DNA of 32,162 nt, taken from positions 1-32,162 of the forward strand of contig NZ_JARFVC010000045.1 of NCBI RefSeq assembly GCF_029193815.1, read 5' to 3'. The notes under the pieces are model-generated. The model was not told the origin of the DNA and did not search any database. It saw nothing but the letters and a program-made list of their open reading frames with translations. Below are positions 1 to 5,428 of this stretch, piece by piece. Within the stretch, counting starts at the first letter, position 1. Every line of letters begins with the position of its first letter. This stretch comes from Cytobacillus sp. S13-E01 (lineage in GTDB: Bacteria; Bacillota; Bacilli; Bacillales; Bacillaceae_L). The position numbers and the translations under genes were made by a program.

Positions 1-202
1 AGTTATCCCTAAGTCTGTTAAGAAACGCCTTGGAATCGAAATGGCGTCATCACTAGGATGGGAACGCTACACTGGTGACGAAGGTGAAGTAGTAGCGATT
101 AATCAGTTTGGTGCATCTGCACCAGGTGCGAAAATTATGAAAGAATATGGCTTTACAGTAGAAAATGTCGTTGAAAGAATGAAGGCACTATTAGTGAAAT
201 AA
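1..202 (+). CDS. tkt: Transketolase, C-terminal fragment (5' end outside window)
   Basis: Reading from base 2 gives an open frame of 66 codons to the TAA at 200-202. The peptide contains SLGWERYTGDEGEVVAINQF and FGASAPGAKIMKEYGF, the conserved C-terminal domain of transketolases. The enzyme moves two-carbon ketol units between sugar phosphates in the cytosolic non-oxidative pentose phosphate pathway. The catalytic thiamine-diphosphate domains lie upstream of the window, so only the last tenth of the protein is visible. A terminator hairpin follows within 15 bases, so the gene ends its transcription unit here. Confidence 0.9.
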   Translation, partial: VIPKSVKKRLGIEMASSLGWERYTGDEGEVVAINQFGASAPGAKIMKEYGFTVENVVERMKALLVK

Positions 203-213
203 ATGAACTATAA

Positions 214-250
214 GGGCTTTTAGTCAGCTAATTGGCTAAAAGTCTTTTTT
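214..250 (+). terminator. Intrinsic terminator after tkt
   Basis: GGCTTTTAGTC and GGCTAAAAGTC form a stem with G-U pairs, followed directly by a run of six T. It sits 12 bases after the transketolase stop codon. Confidence 0.8.
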
Positions 251-296
251 AACTCAAATACTTTGTACAAAACTCTCATAATATAGGTGTTGCAAA

Positions 297-1259
297 ATGG
301 AACATAATAAACTTTCAAAAGTAATAGAAGCTGCCAGACTTTATTATGAGCTGGATTATAGCCAGCAAGAAATAGCAAAAAAACTAGCGATTTCAAGACC
401 AACTGTTTCAAGACTATTAAAGCAAGCCAAAGATAGTGGAATTGTCGAAATAAAAATTAATAATCCAGCGGAGACAGGGATACTTTTAGCAGAGCAATTA
501 AGAGAAAAATTCAGTCTTAAAGAAGTTGTAGTTTCAACAGTTCCAGAAAATGAAACTGAAATAATAAAAAAATATTTAGCAGAAGCTGCTGCTGATTATT
601 TATTTAAAGTTGTTAGAAACGAAGACATTATTGCAACATCATGGGGTACCACGATTTATGAGGTCGCAAAGAAGCTAAAACATAAACTCCTTCACGGAAC
701 GACAGTTGTACAGTTAAATGGAGGGGTAAGCCATTCAGAAATTAAAACATTTGCAACAGAAATTATTCACTTATTTGGTGAAGCATTTAATACACAAACA
801 TTGCTTTTACCATTACCAGCAATTGTCGACCATATGTTAGTGAAACAAGCAATAGAGTCTGATCGACACATCCATCAGATTCTTGAACAGGGAAAAAAAG
901 CAAATATCGCCATTTTTAGTATTGGAACCCCAGTAATTGATTCTGTATTACTCCAAGCTGAATATTTAACGAAAGAGGATCGACTATCAATCCAGTCAAA
1001 AGCTGTGGGGGAGATCTGTTCTAGATTCTTTGATAAAAATGGTAACGTTTGCAATGAAAACTTGAACAACCGAACAATTGGTATTGAGCTACACGAACTG
1101 GCGAAAAAGGAAAAGTCAATTTTAGTAGCAGGCGGTCCTAAAAAGTTGGAGGCGATACTGGGTGCATTAACAGGGCATTACGCTAACGTCTTGCTTACAG
1201 ACCAATTTACAGCAAAAATGTTATTGAATAGAGACGAGGCCTTACACAAAAAAGTTTAA
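297..1259 (+). CDS. deoR: DeoR-type (SorC family) deoxyribonucleoside regulator
   Basis: The 320-residue protein has an N-terminal helix-turn-helix at about residues 20-45 (YSQQEIAKKLAISRPTVSRL) and a SorC-type sugar-binding effector domain from about 60 on, with the family hallmarks SWGTTIYEVA, QLNGGVSHS, GEICSRFFDKNG and LVAGGPKK. From memory it matches B. subtilis DeoR along its length, a repressor of deoxyribonucleoside catabolism (dra-nupC-pdp) that responds to deoxyribose phosphate. No such target genes lie beside it here. The start has only a weak Shine-Dalgarno (AGGTG). The last four codons (KKV and stop) lie inside a 23-bp inverted repeat copied at 1888-1910, and the C-terminus runs several residues past what I recall of B. 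subtilis DeoR. Another SorC-family sugar regulator is the alternative. Confidence 0.8.
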   Translation: MEHNKLSKVIEAARLYYELDYSQQEIAKKLAISRPTVSRLLKQAKDSGIVEIKINNPAETGILLAEQLREKFSLKEVVVSTVPENETEIIKKYLAEAAADYLFKVVRNEDIIATSWGTTIYEVAKKLKHKLLHGTTVVQLNGGVSHSEIKTFATEIIHLFGEAFNTQTLLLPLPAIVDHMLVKQAIESDRHIHQILEQGKKANIAIFSIGTPVIDSVLLQAEYLTKEDRLSIQSKAVGEICSRFFDKNGNVCNENLNNRTIGIELHELAKKEKSILVAGGPKKLEAILGALTGHYANVLLTDQFTAKMLLNRDEALHKKV

Positions 1260-1434
1260 AAACAGGTGAATAGTAGATTTCAAGGGTTCCGTTTTGAGGT
1301 GCAAATCCTATAAAATGACAATGAATAAGGCGTGCAATCTGACAACAGATTTGACACCTCTTTGACACCCATAAATAAAAATAAAGAGCGAACCCTCAAG
1401 GACCAAGAGATGAGGGAATCAGCATGGTTTAATA

Positions 1435-1624
1435 AATAAGCGGAGAAATTTCTCTTAATTACGAAATAGCACTTAAAATAGCTTAAATAAACGGAGGGAT
1501 TCGACTATTTACACAAAAAACGTCAAAATGGATCATTTTGCATTGCTTAAGCGGAAAACCTCCGCGTATATACCCTGAACCAAGCCTTATTACGTAATTT
1601 AACCGGAAAATCTCCTCTTATTTT
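1435..1624. repeat. Four short CGGA palindromic units at regular spacing
   Basis: Four related 25-bp units of the form TTAARCGGARAA-TCTCCGCTTA begin their CGGA core at 1441, 1492, 1552 and 1604, i.e. 51, 60 and 52 bases apart. Unit 1 contains GAGAAATTTCTC and unit 3 a perfect GCGGA/TCCGC hairpin; units 2 and 4 are degenerate. Units are similar, not identical, and the sequences between them are AT-rich and unrelated. Confidence 0.55.
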
Positions 1625-1796
1625 AACTATCGCTGGTTACTAAATTTAGGAGATGACTTCTGATGTATTTAGAAATATCGTAAGAATGGACATCCCAATT
1701 GACACTTAATTTTGAGTGTCCAATAAGCATTGTCCTTTAAATTTATTTTGTCATTAGTGGTTTTATTTTACTATAAGAGGTATTATAAATCCCTAT

Positions 1797-1877
1797 ATAA
1801 AAGGAAAATGGCATACGTCGATTCGTATGCCATTTCTAATGTCAATTTTCCGTTATATACTCAAAACCGAACGGTTG
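1797..1877 (-). repeat. Dispersed hairpin repeat, uninterrupted copy
   Basis: Read on the minus strand, this matches 30966-31042: a GTTCCGTTTTGAGGT-like end, then ACGGAAAATTGACATTAGAA, then a 12-bp hairpin (AAATGGCATACG and its complement around TCGATT in the plus direction), then TTTTCCTT. In this copy the sequence runs on past TTTTCCTT without interruption. The other copy is broken at that base by a group II intron. Confidence 0.8.
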
Positions 1878-1971
1878 AATAATAGATTTCACCTGTTTTT
1901 AAACTTTTTTATAAAAGAAGTTTACTTTGTTCTAACAAATTAACGAATTGGGCATACCTTTATGTACAAAC

Positions 1972-1999
1972 ACCTATAAAATAGTAATTGCATAGGATA
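1972..1999 (+). promoter_or_regulatory. Sigma-K-type promoter of the Mn-catalase
   Basis: AC at 1972-1973, a 17-base spacer and CATAGGATA at 1991-1999 match the mother-cell sigma-K consensus (AC, 16-17 bases, CATAnnnTA) without a mismatch. The start of transcription would fall near 2006, about 20 bases before the Shine-Dalgarno. Inference from motif match only. Confidence 0.55.
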
Positions 2000-2045
2000 T
2001 CGGGATGATTATGGGCAATAAGAAAGAGGAGGAATATCCCGATAT
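1997..2045 (+). promoter_or_regulatory. Inverted repeat enclosing the Mn-catalase ribosome binding site
   Basis: ATATCGGGAT (1997-2006) is perfectly complementary to ATCCCGATAT (2036-2045). The 29-base interval holds the GAGGAGG Shine-Dalgarno, and the right arm ends in the first two bases of the start codon. As RNA it would be a 10-bp hairpin presenting the SD in its loop, but only if transcription starts upstream of the sigma-K-type start; otherwise it may be a DNA operator. Confidence 0.45.
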
Positions 2046-2898
2046 GTTTTACCATGTAAAAGAACTACAATATCTCGCAAAGCCTGAATGTCCAGATCCG
2101 CTCTTTGCCAAGCAGTTGCAAGAGATCTTAGGCGGACAGTTTGGAGAAATATCTGTAGCAATGCAGTATTTATTTCAAGGATGGAACACGAGAGGAAATG
2201 GAAAATATAAAGATTTACTTATGGATACAGGAACTGAAGAATTAGCACATATAGAAATGTTAGCGACAATGATAGCTAGATTGCTGGATGGGGCTCCAGT
2301 TGGTGATCTAGAGGTAGCGGCAAAAGATCCAGTAATTGGTGCAATACTTGGTGGAATGAATCCACAACATGCTATTGTATCTGGATTAGGTGCGATGCCA
2401 GTTGATAGTGTTGGAAACAAATGGACTGCAGACTATATTATTGCTAGTGGCAACCTGTTAGCCGATTTTAGGGCGAATCTAAATTCAGAATCACAAGGGC
2501 GATTACAAGCTGTTAGGTTATATGAGTCTACTACAGACCGTGGTGTAAAGGATATGTTATCCTGGCTTATAGCAAGAGATACCATGCATCAAAACCAATG
2601 GTTAGCTGCAATATATGAGCTAGAATCGAAAGAAAATGTTGTTGTACCAAGTACATTCCCTAGAGAGTTAGAGAAGAGAGAAGTATCACATGTTTTATTT
2701 AACTATTCAAAAGGAAACGAGAGTGCTAAAGGGCGTTGGGCAAATGGTCCGAGTATAGATGGTGAAGGGGTATTCCAATTCGTTGAAAATCCTGTGCCGT
2801 ATGGAAAGAAACCGAAGCTTCAGCCTGCACCTCTGTACATTCATGATACTTTACCAAGTGTCCTCCAAGACACCCCCATACCACCAAGTATGTATTAA
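2044..2898 (+). CDS. Manganese catalase (non-haem, ferritin-like)
   Basis: The protein dismutates hydrogen peroxide with a di-manganese centre in a four-helix bundle. Starting at the ATG at 2044 (GAGGAGG 11 bases upstream) gives 284 residues, and the expected ligands fall in place: Glu35 (GQFGEISVAMQY), Glu66 and His69 (TEELAHIEM), Glu149 (ANLNSESQGRL) and His182 (ARDTMHQNQW). An upstream in-frame ATG at 2005 would add 13 poorly supported residues, so 2044 is preferred. It resembles B. subtilis YdbD/YjqC. The sigma-K-type promoter just upstream suggests expression in the mother cell late in sporulation, as known for related CotJC/YjqC proteins of spores. It appears to stand alone in its transcription unit. 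Confidence 0.93.
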   Translation: MFYHVKELQYLAKPECPDPLFAKQLQEILGGQFGEISVAMQYLFQGWNTRGNGKYKDLLMDTGTEELAHIEMLATMIARLLDGAPVGDLEVAAKDPVIGAILGGMNPQHAIVSGLGAMPVDSVGNKWTADYIIASGNLLADFRANLNSESQGRLQAVRLYESTTDRGVKDMLSWLIARDTMHQNQWLAAIYELESKENVVVPSTFPRELEKREVSHVLFNYSKGNESAKGRWANGPSIDGEGVFQFVENPVPYGKKPKLQPAPLYIHDTLPSVLQDTPIPPSMY

Positions 2899-3067
2899 AA
2901 AATAAGTTGTTAGTTCTCCGAAGTTATGTTAAAATAACATTCGTCTAGTGTCTAGCTGTCATTAGTCTTGTATAATATAATTCATATATCTAAAGCCTTT
3001 AATGAACTTACAAATAAAATAACCTATATAGGGTAAATGGAAGAATTACAATAAAGTCTTATCCATG

Positions 3068-3109
3068 ACCTAACTTCTCATCAGAAGTTAGGCCTTTTTT
3101 AATTTTTTT
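3068..3109 (+). terminator. Strong terminator abutting the RBS of the next gene (possible attenuator)
   Basis: CCTAACTTCT and AGAAGTTAGG form a 10-bp stem with a CATC loop, followed by two T-runs. The GGAGGG ribosome binding site of the next gene begins right after the second run, leaving no room for a promoter between them. A TATAAT at about 2973-2978 could start a leader of about 140 bases that ends in this hairpin. No known riboswitch class was recognised in the leader. Confidence 0.75.
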
Positions 3110-3126
3110 GGAGGGTCGTAGCATTT

Positions 3127-3810
3127 ATGTTGAAAACAAAAGGAAGTCAAGAGGATCTAATATATCTTAGTAGCACACTAAGTAAATTGCTTAAAAGAAA
3201 ATTTGGTAAAGGCCCTGAAACGTGTTATGCCTCTTTAAAGGATAACATGATAAGTATCCATATTAGACATTTTATTACACCCGCAGAAGAGGTTTTAATA
3301 GAAAATGGCGAAGTCAATCTTGCATACCATTTTCGTTCTTCTATTATGAATGCAATTTTCAGAGAGTTTAAGAGAGAAATCTCGCATTCAATCGAAATAG
3401 AGTGCAAAGACATTTTTCATGATTGGAATTACGGTATTAACACTGGAGTAATTTTACTAATACTTGAAGATTCAATTGGAGAAATGACTACTGTTACAGA
3501 AAATGAAACACTATTAGAAGTAGCAAAGATAGTTAGTTTAAAGATTCATAAAATACCAAGTAGCTATAAAATTATAAATTTCAACCAAAATAGTTATGTT
3601 ATTTCATATAAAGGGATAATGCTTCAGATTGAAAATGTATTATATAAAAAAGGGCAAATAGAATTGTTACGTGATCGATCGGAGGAAATAAAACTAGAAT
3701 ATATAAAAAATCTCAATTTATTTGAGCAAGCTCTTGGTCGCACAATAAAGGAGTTATTTTTTATGTCCGACTTCCAAAATGATAAAAGTTATATAGTTTT
3801 TATTCTATGA
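3127..3810 (+). CDS. Tandem MpsC-like (DUF2294) domain protein, paralogue 1
   Basis: 227 residues, no signal peptide or membrane segment. Residues about 10-110 match the DUF2294/MpsC-type pattern: KFGKGPETCYA, FITPAEEVLIENG and DIFHDWNYGINTGVILLIL. A second, more diverged copy follows (about 125-227), ending in a similar ELFFMSDFQNDKSYIVFIL block. The family is named after MpsC, reported beside a membrane-potential system in Staphylococcus; its molecular job is unknown to me. A clear paralogue follows 147 bases downstream and a PAS histidine kinase after that. The GGAGGG site lies directly behind a terminator, so expression probably depends on read-through. Function not assigned. Confidence 0.75.
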   Translation: MLKTKGSQEDLIYLSSTLSKLLKRKFGKGPETCYASLKDNMISIHIRHFITPAEEVLIENGEVNLAYHFRSSIMNAIFREFKREISHSIEIECKDIFHDWNYGINTGVILLILEDSIGEMTTVTENETLLEVAKIVSLKIHKIPSSYKIINFNQNSYVISYKGIMLQIENVLYKKGQIELLRDRSEEIKLEYIKNLNLFEQALGRTIKELFFMSDFQNDKSYIVFIL

Positions 3811-3821
3811 GTAAAATTTTC

Positions 3822-3875
3822 TAACAAAAGCCAAAGAAGGAAGTCTAATGAGACTTCCTTCTTTGGCTTTTGTTA
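3822..3875 (+). terminator. Long terminator hairpin between the MpsC-like paralogues
   Basis: AACAAAAGCCAAAGAAGGAA and its complement form a stem of over 20 bp around a TAAT loop, with A and T runs on either side, so it could stop transcription in both directions. A TATAAT near 3913 lies beyond it, so the next gene may have its own promoter. Confidence 0.85.
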
Positions 3876-3957
3876 ATCACTTCCACTTAATTAAATTCAA
3901 AAATCTGCATATAATAACGATAATCTACTCACTATTCATTGTAGAAAGGAGTCTTTA

Positions 3958-4638
3958 ATGGAGATTATTGATAAATTAACTTACATAAGTAGCTATTTTA
4001 GCAAGGTGCTTAGAAAGAAATTCGGAAGAGGTCCGCAATCCTGTCAGGCTTCCATGTGTAGTAACTATCTCGTTATTTACATTCGTGGTTTTATTTCTCC
4101 TATGGAAGAAGTACTATTATCGCAAGGACAAAGGAAGTATGTTGAAAATGCTAGGGAAGTAATCATTGATCATATATTAGATGAATTAAATGGTGTTATA
4201 CAGGTTACGTTAGAGGTAGAAATAGAAGATTTCTATCATGATTGGAATTTTCCAAATAACTCTGGGTTAATCATGCTTGTTTTAGAAAATGAAGTTATTG
4301 AATTAGACTGTAAAACTGATATAGATATTGAAAGTTTTGAAGCGGAAGTTGCAAGGATAAGTGCCTTGGTCCAAAAAGTGCCCGATGCAATAAAAACAAT
4401 TCCAATTTCAAGAGATATTGTATTAGTAGAAAGAGTAGGAATTCTAGTACCTATCGAAAAAGCACTCATTACTAAAGGATTTATCACAGAACTAAAGATC
4501 ACAAAGGATGAACTAGAAAAAAGTTATTTTCATAAAGATCGAAGGTTTGATGGGATTTTTGACCAGCCTTTACGTGACATTTTTATTGATTGGAATATGA
4601 AGGATGACAAATCATTAATGGGATTTGTTTTAAAATAA
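3958..4638 (+). CDS. Tandem MpsC-like (DUF2294) domain protein, paralogue 2
   Basis: 226 residues with the same two-domain layout as the gene before it: KKFGRGPQSCQASM, FISPMEEVLLSQG and DFYHDWNFPNNSGLIMLVLE in the first copy, then a second copy ending DIFIDWNMKDDKSLMGFVL. The shared HDWN/IDWN motif precedes the last strand of each copy. The two neighbours are clear paralogues but well diverged, so the duplication is old. The ATG follows AGAAAGGAG at good spacing. The protein is predicted cytosolic. Known MpsC-like proteins usually carry one domain; two in tandem is the less common form. Function not assigned. Confidence 0.75.
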   Translation: MEIIDKLTYISSYFSKVLRKKFGRGPQSCQASMCSNYLVIYIRGFISPMEEVLLSQGQRKYVENAREVIIDHILDELNGVIQVTLEVEIEDFYHDWNFPNNSGLIMLVLENEVIELDCKTDIDIESFEAEVARISALVQKVPDAIKTIPISRDIVLVERVGILVPIEKALITKGFITELKITKDELEKSYFHKDRRFDGIFDQPLRDIFIDWNMKDDKSLMGFVLK

Positions 4639-4657
4639 ACTTGGAAAGATTTTTTTT

Positions 4658-4818
4658 AAAGATAAAAAGTATAAAATTTTGTACCGAGTTTAGGTGTCTA
4701 GCTCCGGGCAGCATCGGACCTGAGGTCATAAGCCAATCCGTCCGGAAGGTAAAGAACAACCTTCCAGCCGGCTCGTCTTATGCTTGTCGCCGATAGGCGG
4801 GCGCCCTGCGCTTTTCTT
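4658..4818 (+). repeat. Structured intergenic repeat, tandem unit 1
   Basis: Unit of about 162 bp: an AT-rich left flank (AAGATAAGAAAGTATAAAA type), GTGTCTAGCTCCGGGC, an ATAAGCC arm, an inner hairpin (CCGGAAGG/CCTTCCAGCCGG), GTCTTATGCTTGTCGCCGAT, then GGCGGGCGCCCTGCGCTTTTC. This first unit reads GGCAGC where the others have GGCGCC in the left outer arm, which weakens its outer stem. No coding frame. Confidence 0.9.
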
Positions 4819-4980
4819 AAAAGATAAGAAAGTATAAAAATTTGTACCGAGTTTTAGTGTCTAGCTCCGGGCGCCATCGACTCTATGGTATAAGCCAATC
4901 CGTCCGGAAGGTAAAGAACAACCTTCCAGCCGGCTTGTCTTATGCTTGTCGCCGATAGGCAGGCGCCCTGCGCTTTTCTT
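4819..4980 (+). repeat. Structured intergenic repeat, tandem unit 2
   Basis: A 162-bp unit directly joined to units 1 and 3, almost identical to unit 3 except at the ACTCTATGGTATAAGCC segment. Its outer arms (GGGCGCC and GGCGCCC) are intact. Confidence 0.9.
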
Positions 4981-5142
4981 AAAAGATAAGAAAGTATAAA
5001 AATTTGTACCGAGTTTTAGTGTCTAGCTCCGGGCGCCATCGACTCGAGGTCATAAGCCAATCCGTCCGGAAGGTAAAGAACAACCTTCCAGCCGGCTTGT
5101 CTTATGCTTGTCGCCGATAGGCAGGCGCCCTGCGCTTTTCTT
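4981..5142 (+). repeat. Structured intergenic repeat, tandem unit 3
   Basis: Exactly 162 bp, like unit 2, and ending in GCGCTTTTCTT. The array stops here; 5143-5336 is AT-rich leader sequence of the following kinase gene. Confidence 0.9.
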
Positions 5143-5336
5143 ATTATTAATGTGAAAATTTAAAAAAATAATTGAAATTTGATTGACATTTCTATAATAT
5201 TGTAAATGGGTAGGGGTTTACAGCCTTGATCTAGGGGATTTAAGTTTTGAAAAAACGTTTATTATTTACTATTAAATTTAATATATAGGAAACGGTGTGC
5301 TGAACAATAAATACTTTGTTATTGAGTTAGTCATTA

Positions 5337-5392
5337 TGCCAAAGTAAAATAGGTCTTTCTCCTATTTTTACTTTGGCTTTTTCTTTTTCTTA
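5337..5392 (+). terminator. Strong terminator in the kinase leader (possible attenuator)
   Basis: GCCAAAGTAAAATAGG and CCTATTTTTACTTTGGC form a stem of about 16 bp with one bulge, followed by TTTTTCTTTTTC. The kinase RBS (GAAAGGAAAG) begins about 20 bases later, too close for a promoter in between. Upstream there is only the AT-rich stretch 5143-5336, with TTGACA and TATAAT near 5184-5199 that are not well spaced as a pair, and a TATATAGGAAACGG segment faintly like one in the leader at 3030. Confidence 0.75.
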
Positions 5393-5428
5393 AATATATT
5401 TTGGATATATGAAAGGAAAGCTTAATCT

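Larger units (their letters stand above)
1248..1910. repeat. Segment bounded by inverted repeats (ends 1248-1300 and 1858-1910)
   Basis: Bases 1248-1270 are a perfect 23-bp inverted copy of 1888-1910, and similarity continues inward to about 50 bp (GTTCCGTTTTGAGG on the left, the complement of CTCAAAACCGAACGG on the right). The left end covers the stop codon of deoR. No open frame of note lies inside. The segment holds the short CGGA hairpins (1435-1624), a hairpin near 1700-1720 (GACACT/AGTGTC) and a dispersed hairpin repeat (1797-1877). It could be a decayed non-autonomous mobile element, or a repeat-grown gap. This entry also describes the gene-free stretch 1260-2043. Confidence 0.55.

Noticed and set aside
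875-1069. Minus-strand frame inside deoR
   Set aside because: Shadow of the sense gene; no ribosome site and no family resemblance.
1435-1624. CRISPR-like array of short palindromes
   Set aside because: Only four degenerate units with unequal sequence and uneven spacing; not identical repeats.
4658-5142. CRISPR array
   Set aside because: The three units are whole-length direct repeats without unique spacers, far longer than CRISPR repeats, and there are no cas genes.
5180-5336. Known riboswitch in the kinase leader
   Set aside because: I compared it from memory with purine, glycine, THF, c-di-GMP, fluoride and T-box motifs and found no match; only the terminator is supported.
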